A stretch of 11,719 bases of DNA from an uncultured Clostridium sp. (GTDB lineage: Bacteria; Bacillota_A; Clostridia; TANB77; CAG-508), in contig CALIMU010000040.1 in assembly GCA_938045355.1 (NCBI GenBank), forward strand, positions 1 through 11,719. Direction: 5' to 3'. The notes beneath the pieces are model-generated. The model was not told the DNA's origin. It was given only the letters and a program-made list of their open reading frames with translations, and ran no database searches. Shown in pieces: positions 1-7,193 of the stretch. How positions within the stretch are numbered: the stretch's first letter is position 1; each line of letters opens with the position of its first letter. The translations under genes and the position numbers were made by a program.

Positions 1-27
1 ATAAAAAAATTTTGGGAGGTTTTAAAA

Positions 28-498
28 TTGAAAAATAAAATATTTATACTTGCTTTTTCGTTACTTCTTTCTATATCTGCTCTTTCAAATCCAGTTGAAG
101 TCAGAAAAAAAGATTTAAAAATTGTTGAAAAAGTATATTATCTTAAAGATTCAGAAGTTCCTTTTACAGGTAAAGTTAGCGAGGGGAGAGATAGACTTTA
201 CTATTTAAATGGTAGACAAGACGGGAAATGGATATCTTTCTATAAAAATGGGAATATAAAATCTATTGTAAATTGGAAAGATGGGAAATTAAATGGAAAA
301 TATATAATCTATGAAAATAACGGAAGAAAATCTACTGAAACTATTTATAAAGATGGTAAAGAAAATGGTTACTACTATCTTTACAATTCTAATGGAACTT
401 ACCGTACAAAAGGTGCTTATTCAATGGGGAAACCTATTGGAGAATGGGAATATTATGATAAAGATGGTAAATTAACAAATAAAGTTATAGCACAGTAA
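28..498 (+). CDS. Secreted MORN/YwqK-like repeat protein
   Basis: This is a 156-residue protein. Residues 1-20 form a signal peptide: a short Lys-rich start, a hydrophobic core (IFILAFSLLLSISAL) and a likely cleavage after ALS. There is no lipobox cysteine, so the mature protein should be periplasmic or exported. From about residue 57 to 150 it consists of roughly four degenerate repeats of 22-24 residues built on the pattern G(K/Y)W/Y..Y..NG, separated by K-D-G-K turns. This is the MORN-like arrangement of COG2849, often labelled 'YwqK family antitoxin'. That label has little functional support, and no toxin gene is visible here. The start is TTG at 28, chosen because GGGAGG at 14-19 sits 8 bases upstream and no other in-frame Met precedes the repeats. 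Such proteins often occur in paralogous clusters, so a relative may lie to the left of the window. Function unknown. Confidence 0.8.
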   Translation: MKNKIFILAFSLLLSISALSNPVEVRKKDLKIVEKVYYLKDSEVPFTGKVSEGRDRLYYLNGRQDGKWISFYKNGNIKSIVNWKDGKLNGKYIIYENNGRKSTETIYKDGKENGYYYLYNSNGTYRTKGAYSMGKPIGEWEYYDKDGKLTNKVIAQ

Positions 499-506
499 AA
501 AAAAGG

Positions 507-535
507 TTGTAATTTTTTTAATTTTGTACTAAAAT
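507..535 (+). promoter_or_regulatory. Predicted sigma-70 promoter for the 577 gene
   Basis: A -35-like TTGTAA at 507-512 and a -10-like TAAAAT at 530-535 are separated by exactly 17 bases, just downstream of the repeat-protein stop codon. They suggest that the DIP1984-like gene is transcribed on its own. In DNA this AT-rich, chance matches are common, so this is only a candidate. Confidence 0.45.
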
Positions 536-576
536 GTCTAGGAAAATTTTTATTTTTTTAAGGAGGATATTAAGGT

Positions 577-1077
577 ATGAAGTTAACAATACAACAAGCT
601 ATATTTACAATATCAAATTTAACTAAAAAACAAAGAAGATTACTTGATTATATTCGTGATAATTATGTAGTACCTTTAAAGGTAAATGGAAAAGAAGTTT
701 TTGAACAAGCTCAAGCAGATGAAATGCTAAAAAATTTATCTGAATTGGACTTAGTAAATCAAGATATAGTGACATTAAAAGATGGGATAAATGTTGCTAA
801 CTCTGAAAATTTCATTGAAAACAAATCTTTATTTTCACTTTTAGAGGAAGTTCGTTTAAAAAGATCTATCTTATATGAGTTAGAATATCTTTTAAAAAGA
901 GACAGCACAAGTGTTGAAAGTGGTGTTGGAGTTGTTCAATATGGAGTTTTAAATAAAAAAGAATTAATTGAAAAATTTGACAAATTAGAAAATGAAGTTA
1001 ATTCTTTATCTGAAAAAATTGATAGCATAAACTCTAAAACTGAAATTGAAGTCAAATTACTTTCTTCAATAGATTAA
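577..1077 (+). CDS. DIP1984/DUF6847-like helical protein
   Basis: This is a 166-residue soluble protein with no signal peptide or membrane segment. It is mostly charged, with predicted helices. The last 35 residues (about 127-160) have coiled-coil-like heptads (ELIEKFDKLENEVNSLSEKI) and end in a short N-S-K-T-E motif. The layout is a middle segment with I-N-x-A-N followed by a helical 'LF.LL.EVRLKRSILYELEYLL' region, then a C-terminal coiled helix ending N.KTE. It resembles the DIP1984 family (small helical proteins of unknown role, some annotated as septicolysin). That assignment is by eye and tentative. AAGGAGG at 560-566 supports the ATG at 577. It converges on the msbA-like gene, with a terminator between them. 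The function cannot be told from the sequence. Confidence 0.75.
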   Translation: MKLTIQQAIFTISNLTKKQRRLLDYIRDNYVVPLKVNGKEVFEQAQADEMLKNLSELDLVNQDIVTLKDGINVANSENFIENKSLFSLLEEVRLKRSILYELEYLLKRDSTSVESGVGVVQYGVLNKKELIEKFDKLENEVNSLSEKIDSINSKTEIEVKLLSSID

Positions 1078-1084
1078 TTACTTT

Positions 1085-1226
1085 TTGGTAATAATCTAAT
1101 TAATAAAATTTAAAAAGCATTAGAAGAATGTCGAACGAAATTGAATGCGATTTATATTTTATCACGAATATCCAATTCCAATGGATACTGGTCTACCTCC
1201 AGTAATTTAGTAATTAGATTATGATG
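1085..1226. repeat. Inverted repeat flanking a degraded segment
   Basis: ATAATCTAATTA at 1091-1102 is exactly complementary to 1211-1222, and pairing resumes after one mismatch (1104-1107 with 1206-1209). The arms enclose about 105 bases with locally higher GC than the surroundings. Inside is a second small hairpin, TATCCA at 1169-1174 with TGGATA at 1182-1187. The arrangement could be a short non-autonomous mobile element or a structured 3' region of the 577 gene transcript. In such AT-rich DNA a 12-base match is suggestive, not conclusive. Confidence 0.35.
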
Positions 1227-1240
1227 GATATGAAAATATC
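1114..1240 (+). pseudogene. Possible remnant of coding sequence
   Basis: Two overlapping + strand frames read protein-like peptides here but no gene is intact. One frame, starting at ATG 1145, reads M-R-F-I-F-Y-H-E-Y-P-I-P-M-D-T-G-L-P-P-V-I, meets TAG and TAA at 1208-1213, then continues L-D-Y-D-G-Y-E-N-I. The other is open from 1114 to 1221 without an ATG. Neither has a recognisable ribosome binding site. The peptides look more like worn-down coding DNA than random AT-rich sequence, but I do not recognise the source protein. Confidence 0.25.
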
Positions 1241-1249
1241 AAAAACTTA

Positions 1250-1285
1250 GGGAGTGTAGTTTTACCTTTAACACTCCCTTTTTTT
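1250..1285 (+). terminator. Intrinsic terminator
   Basis: GGGAGTGT at 1250-1257 pairs perfectly with ACACTCCC at 1271-1278 across a 13-base loop, followed by a run of seven T at 1279-1285. This is a textbook Rho-independent terminator for rightward transcription from the 577 gene. Upstream of the stem on the + strand lies AAAAAC, so the hairpin may also stop leftward transcripts from the lipid A operon, with a weaker U-tract. Confidence 0.9.
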
Positions 1286-1308
1286 ACCTTTTTTATTACC
1301 AGATACAT

Positions 1309-1478
1309 AGAAAAAATAAGTGAATTGCATTCTAAATTTTAGATGAAAAATTAAAGCAAGTGAGCCGAACAAATCTCAGCTTGTTTGAAGCCAACTTGTT
1401 GGCAAGTTTGCTGAATTTGTAGCGAACGTTAATTTTTCAGCGTTAAGAAATTTAGTTAGCAATGAACTATTTTTCTTA
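1309..1478. repeat. Long imperfect palindromic element
   Basis: The whole segment folds on itself. The central GCCAAC-TT-GTTGGC hairpin is at 1390-1403. Around it CAGC (1377-1380) pairs with GCTG (1410-1413), and ACAAATCTCAGC pairs with GCTGAATTTGT. Farther out, GAAAAATTAA (1345-1354) pairs with TTAATTTTTC (1430-1439), CTAAATTT pairs with AAATTTAG (1448-1455), and ATTGC pairs with GCAAT. The outer AGAAAAA-type left end matches TTTTTCT at the right end. The arms are imperfect, with bulges. It contains no ORF and sits immediately downstream of the msbA-like stop codon. It resembles a dispersed palindromic or MITE-like intergenic element, and as RNA it would form a long hairpin at the operon's 3' end. 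Confidence 0.65.
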
Positions 1479-1480
1479 TA

Positions 1481-3232
1481 CTACATATTTTCATTAAATT
1501 GAATATCATAAAGATTTTTATAGATTCCATTCATAGCTATAAGCTCAGAATGAGTTCCCATTTCTTTAATTTCTCCATTTTCCATAACAACAATTTTATC
1601 TGCTCTGACTATTGTTGATAGTCTATGTGCTATAACAAATGTAGTTCTTCCTTCCATTAAACTATCAAGTGCTTCTTGAACAAGTTTTTCTGATTCACTA
1701 TCAAGAGCAGAAGTTGCTTCATCTAAAATCATTATTTCTGGGTTTTTAATCAAAGCTCTTGCTATTGCTATTCTTTGTTTTTGTCCACCAGATAACAATG
1801 CTCCTCTTTCTCCAACCTCTGTTTCAAATTTATTAGGTAAATCTTCTTGTATAAAGTTATAGGCATTAGCCATTTTAGCAGCTGAAATAATTTCCTCATC
1901 AGTAACTTCTTTACCAAAACTTATATTCTCTTTTATAGTTCCACCAAACAAGAAAGTTTCTTGAGGTACTATTGCAAACTTATTTCTATAAATTTTTAAA
2001 GGAATATTTTTAATATTCACTCCATTTACTTTTACAGTTCCATCATCAGTATTAAAAAATCTTGCCAGTAAATTTACAAGTGTTGTTTTCCCACTTCCAC
2101 TCTTTCCAACAAAAGCAACTATTTCTCCAGCTTTTACATCTAAATTTATATTTTTTAAAACATATTCATTTGAATCTTCATACTTATAATTTACATTTTC
2201 AAATTTTATATCTTGAATTTTTTCGTCAAATTCAATTGCTTCACCAAAGACATCTGTTTCAACCTTTTCATCAAAAATTTCAACAACTCTATCTGCTGAT
2301 GGTAAAGAATCTTGTAAATCATTGTTTTTACTAATCAGTCTTTTTAATGGTTGGTGCATAAGTCCCAAAGCTGTTACAAAGGAAATCAAATCTCCTGATG
2401 TAATTTTTTTAGTAACTAATATTTGATATCCACCATACAAGACAACTAAAAGTACCATAAATGTTGTTATAACTTCATTTATAGGAGATACTTTTGCTTT
2501 AATTTTTGTAGTTTTATAGGCTTGTTCAAACTCTTCCTTAGTTAAATCTTTATATTTATCTATAACAAAATCTGTGTTATTAAAAGCTTTAATAACAAAT
2601 ATCCCTGAAAGAGTTTCTTGAGTAAAGGCAGTAACTTTACCTGTTGTATCCTGTCTTTCTCTACCATATTTTCTAATTTTTTTAGTATATTTTCTAACAA
2701 CTCTTATAATTAAAGGTAAAAGTATAAGAGAAACTAAAGCTAAAATATAGTCCACTTGAAACATTCTTCCTGTAAGAATTAAAACTGTTAATAACTCTTT
2801 AAACATATCAAAAATTATAAAGCCTATTCTTCCTAATGAAGTAGTATCATTAGTTAATTTTGAGAGAGTATCTCCCAACTTATTCTTTTTAAAATAACTT
2901 ATTGGTAATTTCTCTAAATGAGAAAATATATCTATTTTTATCTCTCTTTTTATAGTCTCAGTTACAAAATTTGAAGCTATCTCAGAATAATATGATGAAA
3001 CAACTTTAATAACAGTAGCTGCAAAAATTCCACCTATTATCCATAAAAACATTTCTTTATTTTGGTTTATCAACACATCATCAACAAATTTTTTGCTTAA
3101 CCAAGCAGGTACTGCACTCATTGCTGAAGCAATAGTTGATAAGATGATAACTGCTATCATATGCCATTTATATCTATAACTGTAACCTAAGAAAACATTA
3201 AGAGATTTATTTTTAAATTTTAATATTTTCAT
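1481..3232 (-). CDS. msbA: MsbA-like lipid A ABC exporter
   Basis: This is a 583-residue ABC half-transporter with a fused membrane domain and ATPase, expected to act as a homodimer in the inner membrane. Residues 1-320 hold about six membrane helices (for example around 25-45, 60-80, 135-180 and 250-290). The nucleotide-binding domain shows Walker A GKSGSGKTT at 376-384, signature LSGGQ at 480-484, Walker B ending in D504-E505, D-loop SALD, and the switch histidine H536 in AHRLS. Length and layout match MsbA. The sequence alone cannot separate MsbA from related multidrug exporters such as BmrA or LmrA. Placement as last gene of the lipid A operon, with its ATG overlapping the lpxB stop by 4 bases (ATGA), argues for flipping lipid A or its precursor. 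GGAAGG lies four bases upstream of the ATG. Confidence 0.88.
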   Translation of the reverse strand: MKILKFKNKSLNVFLGYSYRYKWHMIAVIILSTIASAMSAVPAWLSKKFVDDVLINQNKEMFLWIIGGIFAATVIKVVSSYYSEIASNFVTETIKREIKIDIFSHLEKLPISYFKKNKLGDTLSKLTNDTTSLGRIGFIIFDMFKELLTVLILTGRMFQVDYILALVSLILLPLIIRVVRKYTKKIRKYGRERQDTTGKVTAFTQETLSGIFVIKAFNNTDFVIDKYKDLTKEEFEQAYKTTKIKAKVSPINEVITTFMVLLVVLYGGYQILVTKKITSGDLISFVTALGLMHQPLKRLISKNNDLQDSLPSADRVVEIFDEKVETDVFGEAIEFDEKIQDIKFENVNYKYEDSNEYVLKNINLDVKAGEIVAFVGKSGSGKTTLVNLLARFFNTDDGTVKVNGVNIKNIPLKIYRNKFAIVPQETFLFGGTIKENISFGKEVTDEEIISAAKMANAYNFIQEDLPNKFETEVGERGALLSGGQKQRIAIARALIKNPEIMILDEATSALDSESEKLVQEALDSLMEGRTTFVIAHRLSTIVRADKIVVMENGEIKEMGTHSELIAMNGIYKNLYDIQFNENM

Positions 3233-4299
3233 TTTCCTTCCTTAACAAGAAAATCTGCATAACTTTCTACAACAGCTTTTCCTTCAACTTTTTTTCTCAT
3301 ATTTTCAATTTTTTCTTCAATTTCTGGTAAATTTTCCAGTATTTTTTTCATGTGCTTTTCAATATTTTTTGCTTCACAATCCTTTTGAATAAGCTCTGGG
3401 AAAATTTCATCATTTAAAACTAAATTAGGTAAAGATATATAGCCAATTTTTAAAATATATTTTCCTATCAAATAATTTATAAATGTTGTTTTATACACAA
3501 CTATACTAGGTAATCCTAAAAGTGCTAATTCAAGTGTAATTGTTCCAGAAGTTGCAACCGAAAGTTTACAATCAGAAACTATATCTTTTAATTTTTTATC
3601 AATAATAATTTCAACATTATCATATTTTTTAAAATTTTCTGTATATTTTAAATCTTGAGTTGAATTCAATTTTAAAATAAATTTATCTTCTTTTAAATCG
3701 TTTACAATTTCTTCAAAAACTGGCAGCATAGCTTTTATTTCCTGTCTTCTACTTCCTGGAAGCAATAAGATTTTATTTCCAGTTCTTTCAACTTTTTTAT
3801 AGAAATCTGTAAAAGGATTTCCAAAATAGATTGCATTTATATTATGTTTTTTATAGAAATCCACTTCCCAAGGGAAGATAACCATTATATAGTCTGCTAG
3901 CCTTAATTTTTCAACTCTTTTTTCTCCCCATATCCAAACTTTTGGAGGAATATAGTAAAAAACTTTTATATCCTTAATTTCATTCTTTAAAAGCTCTAAA
4001 AACTTTACATTAAATCCTCCATAATCAACCAGAATTACATTTTTTATTTGATTATCTTTAATATATTGTAAATATTCATAGGCTTTTTGTTTTAAAAATT
4101 TATATTTTTTTAAAACTTCTGTGAAACCCATAATAGCAAGTTCATTTATATCTTGAAGTATCTCTACTCCTTCTTTTTGAGACTTTTCTCCTGCTACTCC
4201 AACAAAATCTACATCTTTATATCTTGCCTTTACACTTTTTACTAAATAAGACAGATGTAAATCTCCAGAAGCCTCTCCTGTTGAAACAAAAAATTTCAT
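3229..4299 (-). CDS. lpxB: Lipid-A-disaccharide synthase
   Basis: This 356-residue GT-B glycosyltransferase of family GT19 condenses UDP-2,3-diacylglucosamine with lipid X to give tetraacyl disaccharide 1-phosphate at the inner face of the membrane. The family hallmarks are present: GEASGD at residues 8-13, D92 in VDYGGFN (equivalent to the essential Asp98 of E. coli LpxB), PPKVWIWGEKRVEKL at 118-132, the LLLPGSRRQEI nucleotide-binding loop at 178-188, and SGTITLELALLGLPSIVVYK at 251-270. It is slightly shorter than the E. coli enzyme (382), mainly at the ends. The ATG is preceded by a strong AGGAGGGG. The gene lies 9 bases after lpxI and overlaps the exporter by 4, so translation of the three is likely coupled. 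Confidence 0.95.
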   Translation of the reverse strand: MKFFVSTGEASGDLHLSYLVKSVKARYKDVDFVGVAGEKSQKEGVEILQDINELAIMGFTEVLKKYKFLKQKAYEYLQYIKDNQIKNVILVDYGGFNVKFLELLKNEIKDIKVFYYIPPKVWIWGEKRVEKLRLADYIMVIFPWEVDFYKKHNINAIYFGNPFTDFYKKVERTGNKILLLPGSRRQEIKAMLPVFEEIVNDLKEDKFILKLNSTQDLKYTENFKKYDNVEIIIDKKLKDIVSDCKLSVATSGTITLELALLGLPSIVVYKTTFINYLIGKYILKIGYISLPNLVLNDEIFPELIQKDCEAKNIEKHMKKILENLPEIEEKIENMRKKVEGKAVVESYADFLVKEGK

Positions 4300-4308
4300 A
4301 AGCCCCTC

Positions 4309-5112
4309 CTAGATTTTCTTTCCAACTATAAAAATATTATTTTTATTAGCTAATTCTATACACTCTTTTTGATTTAAAAATATCATTTTTTTAGCTTGAG
4401 CAACTATACCTTTAAAACCATTTTTTATTGCATTTTCAATAGTATTAAGCCCAATAACTGGTACATCTACTCTCATATCTTGTTGAGGTCTTGACACTTT
4501 TATTAAAATATTATCTTTATCTGAGTATTGTCCTGCTCTTTTTAAAGTTTCATCTGTCCCTTCTATTCCTTCCACTGCAATAACTGCTCTATCTCTACAT
4601 ACAACTGTTTGCCCTACATCAACTCTACTTAAAAGTCTAGCTGCTTCAATTCCAAGAGAAATAGTTTTTTCATCATCAAAATCAGGCTCTTTTTCTGTAT
4701 AGCATTTAGTTTCAAAAATAAATTTTTTCATCAAGTAACTTTGAGGTAAAACTTTTATACCACTTAATCTTATAAATCCAATAATTGCAAAAAGGAGAGT
4801 TTCATCTTTCTTATCTGGAACTATCTCCATTATCTTCTCTCCATATTTATCAAGTATTAAATTTTCAAAGACTAATTTTTTTTCAACTTTTCCAAGCATT
4901 ACAATTTTAGTTACATCTCTTAAGAGTAAATATTTTATTATTTCTCCTATATGTCCAACATTAAACTCTGCATAGTTATCTAATTTTTTTATTTCTTCGT
5001 CAACAGAGGGAAAAAGACCTATTGGGTACACTGAAATATTACTATTTTTAGCCTCCTCTATAAAATATAGTGGAAACTTTCCATTTCCTACAATAAGTCC
5101 TATTTTTTCCAT
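4309..5112 (-). CDS. lpxI: UDP-2,3-diacylglucosamine pyrophosphatase LpxI
   Basis: This is a 267-residue LpxI-family (formerly DUF1009) enzyme. It releases UMP from UDP-2,3-diacylglucosamine to make lipid X, the step done by LpxH in E. coli. Signs of the family are the N-terminal GLIVGNGKFPLYFIEEAK, the HIGEIIKYLLLRDV-KIVMLGKVEK stretch, GQTVVCRDRAVIAVEGIEGTDE (about 167-188), and the C-terminal QQDMRVDVPVIG..T segment (about 210-225), whose conserved Asp lies in the region known to be catalytic in Caulobacter LpxI. It is not a metallophosphoesterase and lacks LpxH's metal-binding motifs. Its ATG shares one base with the lpxA stop codon (TAATG), and AGGGGGA in the end of lpxA is the probable ribosome binding site. 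It sits in pathway context between lpxA and lpxB. Confidence 0.93.
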   Translation of the reverse strand: MEKIGLIVGNGKFPLYFIEEAKNSNISVYPIGLFPSVDEEIKKLDNYAEFNVGHIGEIIKYLLLRDVTKIVMLGKVEKKLVFENLILDKYGEKIMEIVPDKKDETLLFAIIGFIRLSGIKVLPQSYLMKKFIFETKCYTEKEPDFDDEKTISLGIEAARLLSRVDVGQTVVCRDRAVIAVEGIEGTDETLKRAGQYSDKDNILIKVSRPQQDMRVDVPVIGLNTIENAIKNGFKGIVAQAKKMIFLNQKECIELANKNNIFIVGKKI

Positions 5113-5885
5113 TATCTAGCTATCCCCCTATCACTGCTCTTTATAAAATCTACTAGATATTTTACATTTTTATCTTCACTAAAATCTTTTTCAAGCTCTT
5201 CTAAGGCATCTTTTAATTGTAAACCTTGTCTAAATAGTATTCTGTATGCTTTTTTTAAATTTGATATTTCATCATCTGAAAAACCTCTTCTTCTTAAACC
5301 TACACTATTTAAACCTCTAATAACTGCTTTATTACCTTCAGCCAAAACAAACGGGCAAATATCTTGATTTACACCACTTGCTCCACCTATCATAGAATAA
5401 GAGCCTATTCTTGTGAATTGGTGTATAGGAGTAAGCCCACCTATTATTGCATGGCTATCCACAACGACATGTCCTGCTAAAGTAACATTATTTGCAAGTA
5501 TACAATCATCACCTATAATAACATCATGAGCAACATGAACATAAGCCATAAGAAGATTTCCACTTCCTATTCTAGTTTCCCATCTGTCATCAGTACCTCT
5601 GTGAATAGTTACAAACTCTCTTATAGAATTATTATTTCCTATAATAGTTTTTGTAGGTTCACCCTTATATTTTAAATCTTGATTTGCTTTTCCTATTGAA
5701 ACAAAAGAGTAAATGGTATTATTTTCTCCTATCTCTGTTATACCTTCTACAACCACATGAGATTGCAAAACAGTACCTTTTTTTATTGTTACATCTTTTC
5801 CAACTATACAATAAGGACCTATTTTTACTCCATCTTCTATAATAGCCCCTTCTTCTATAATAGCTGTGCTATGTATTTCTACCAT
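5112..5885 (-). CDS. lpxA: UDP-N-acetylglucosamine O-acyltransferase
   Basis: This 257-residue protein is the first committed enzyme of lipid A synthesis, moving a 3-hydroxyacyl chain from ACP to the 3-OH of UDP-GlcNAc. Residues 1-185 are hexapeptide repeats ([IV]-G-x-x-x-x) that form a left-handed beta helix, followed by a helical C-terminal domain (about 190-257), giving the usual trimer. Catalytic H120 lies in VHVAHD, followed by ILANNVTLAGHV. D70 in NQDLKYKGEPT matches the conserved substrate-site Asp. GGLTPIHQF (149-157) and GGASGVNQD (167-175) are typical of LpxA and not of LpxD. The length is close to E. coli LpxA (262). GGGAGG precedes the ATG. It starts 17 bases after fabZ and its stop overlaps lpxI by one base. 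Confidence 0.96.
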   Translation of the reverse strand: MVEIHSTAIIEEGAIIEDGVKIGPYCIVGKDVTIKKGTVLQSHVVVEGITEIGENNTIYSFVSIGKANQDLKYKGEPTKTIIGNNNSIREFVTIHRGTDDRWETRIGSGNLLMAYVHVAHDVIIGDDCILANNVTLAGHVVVDSHAIIGGLTPIHQFTRIGSYSMIGGASGVNQDICPFVLAEGNKAVIRGLNSVGLRRRGFSDDEISNLKKAYRILFRQGLQLKDALEELEKDFSEDKNVKYLVDFIKSSDRGIAR

Positions 5886-5902
5886 TTTTCCTCCCTCAAA
5901 TT

Positions 5903-6328
5903 TTATGCATCTGCTATTACAAATGTAAAGCTTGCTTCTGCAACTACTGCATCATCTACATAAACTTTTCCAGATGCTTTGACAAAATTTCTTTTTACTT
6001 TATCAACTTTTACATCATAAATTAATGTGTCTCCTGGTCTGACTGGATTTTTAAATTTTGTATTATCTATTGCTGCAAAGTAAGGAACTTTTCCTGGTGT
6101 TCCTTCCATAACTAAAACACCTAAACATTGTGCCATACCTTCAACTATCAACACACCTGGCATAATTGGGTGTCCTGGGAAGTGTCCATTAAAAAATTCC
6201 TCATTCATTGTTACATTCTTTTTACCTTTAATTGTTTGATTTTCTTTGTCCATTTCTAGAATTCTATCAACTAATAAAAATGGGTATCTGTGTGGTATCC
6301 TTTTCATTATTTCTAAAATATCTAACAT
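5903..6328 (-). CDS. fabZ: 3-hydroxyacyl-ACP dehydratase
   Basis: This is a 141-residue single hot-dog-fold dehydratase that converts 3-hydroxyacyl-ACP to trans-2-enoyl-ACP in fatty acid elongation in the cytoplasm. The signature is complete: PHRYPFLLVDRI (12-23), then NGHFPGHPIMPGVL with catalytic H49, and VEGMAQ with catalytic E63. LpxA uses the same 3-hydroxyacyl-ACP substrate, so FabZ and LpxA compete at the branch between phospholipid and lipid A. Clustering of fabZ with lpxA is common in Gram-negative bacteria and suggests balanced expression. AGGAGG sits about 10 bases before the ATG. The gene lies 21 bases after lpxC and 17 before lpxA. Confidence 0.97.
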   Translation of the reverse strand: MLDILEIMKRIPHRYPFLLVDRILEMDKENQTIKGKKNVTMNEEFFNGHFPGHPIMPGVLIVEGMAQCLGVLVMEGTPGKVPYFAAIDNTKFKNPVRPGDTLIYDVKVDKVKRNFVKASGKVYVDDAVVAEASFTFVIADA

Positions 6329-6349
6329 TCTTCTTTTTCCTCCTAAATT

Positions 6350-7183
6350 TTATTTTATATTATCAAGAATTTTTGCAAATTCTATATCAATAAGATGTCC
6401 TGCTTTTATAGCAATAATATGTGCTCTTATTGGTCTATTTAAAATTTTTAAATCTCCAATAATATCTAGCATTTTATGTCTTACAAATTCATCATCAAAT
6501 CTCAAACCATCTGGATTTAAAACTCCATCTTTTTTTATAACAATAGCATTTTCTAATGTTCCACCTAAGGCAAGATTATTTTGTTTTAAATATTCAACTT
6601 CATAGTCAAAACCAAAAGTTCTTGCTGGTGCAATTTCTTTTCTATAATTTTCTTCTGTTATTTTAAATTCTGCTAATTGTGACTTTAAAAATGTATGTTC
6701 AAATCTTATAGCATAAGTTAATTTATAGCCATCAGAATAGGGTAAAGCTATTACATGTTTATCTCCCTTAGATAAAAATACAGGTTCTTTTACTATAATT
6801 TCTTCTATATCTTCATCTAGTTCAACCACACCACTTTCTTGAAATAAATCTAAGAATTTAATAGCACTTCCATCACAGATAGGCAATTCATTTCCATTTA
6901 ATTCAACTATTAAATCTGTAATACCAGCAACATATAGAGCTGATAAGAAGTGTTCTACTGTAAAAACCATAGCTCCATACTCGTTTTTTAAATTAGTCCC
7001 TCTTGTTAAATCAAAAGTATTTCTATAATCTAGAAGTATTTCATTTTTACCTTCTGGCATATTTAACATTCTAAAAACTATCCCACCAGATTTAACAGGA
7101 ATAAGTTTCATCTTTATCATTTCACCCTTATGTAAACCTATTCCATCATATTCTACTATATTTTTTAAAGTTTTTCTTTTCAT
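6350..7183 (-). CDS. lpxC: UDP-3-O-acyl-GlcNAc deacetylase
   Basis: This 277-residue zinc deacetylase catalyses the committed, usually regulated, step of lipid A synthesis. With numbering from the chosen start, E77 and H78 lie in VEHFLSAL, H236 and D240 in VRHKMLDIIGDL, and H263 in AGHLIDIEFA. These match the catalytic base, the three zinc ligands and the general acid of the E. coli enzyme (E78, H79, H238, D242, H265). IGLHKGE (15-21) and ELPICDGSA (99-107) are also typical. I start the gene at ATG 7183 because AGAAAGGGA lies just upstream and the product then begins MKRKTLKN, like other LpxC proteins. A TTG at 7201 would add six residues and overlap pcrA. The gap to the pcrA stop is 10 bases. 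No C-terminal degradation tail of the enterobacterial type is obvious. Confidence 0.96.
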   Translation of the reverse strand: MKRKTLKNIVEYDGIGLHKGEMIKMKLIPVKSGGIVFRMLNMPEGKNEILLDYRNTFDLTRGTNLKNEYGAMVFTVEHFLSALYVAGITDLIVELNGNELPICDGSAIKFLDLFQESGVVELDEDIEEIIVKEPVFLSKGDKHVIALPYSDGYKLTYAIRFEHTFLKSQLAEFKITEENYRKEIAPARTFGFDYEVEYLKQNNLALGGTLENAIVIKKDGVLNPDGLRFDDEFVRHKMLDIIGDLKILNRPIRAHIIAIKAGHLIDIEFAKILDNIK

Positions 7184-7193
7184 ATTTCCCTTT

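Noticed and set aside
1309..1478. CRISPR repeat or tRNA-like fold
   Set aside because: It is one long self-complementary hairpin, with no repeated unit and spacer pattern and no cloverleaf or CCA-type ends.
2062..2334. 90-codon open frame on the + strand inside the msbA-like gene
   Set aside because: It is antisense to a well-conserved ABC domain; the peptide is low-complexity Leu/His/Gln-rich, as expected from the reverse of an AT-rich gene, and has no ribosome binding site.
1481..3232. Multidrug exporter in place of MsbA
   Set aside because: Sequence motifs alone cannot exclude it, but its place at the end of the lipid A operon, translationally coupled to lpxB, makes lipid export the better reading.
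5757..5963. 68-codon open frame on the + strand across lpxA and fabZ
   Set aside because: It is a Phe/Tyr/Ser-rich antisense shadow of two real genes.
6246..6605. 119-codon open frame on the + strand across fabZ and lpxC
   Set aside because: It overlaps two catalytically complete genes on the other strand and the peptide is Ile/Ser/Phe-rich shadow sequence.
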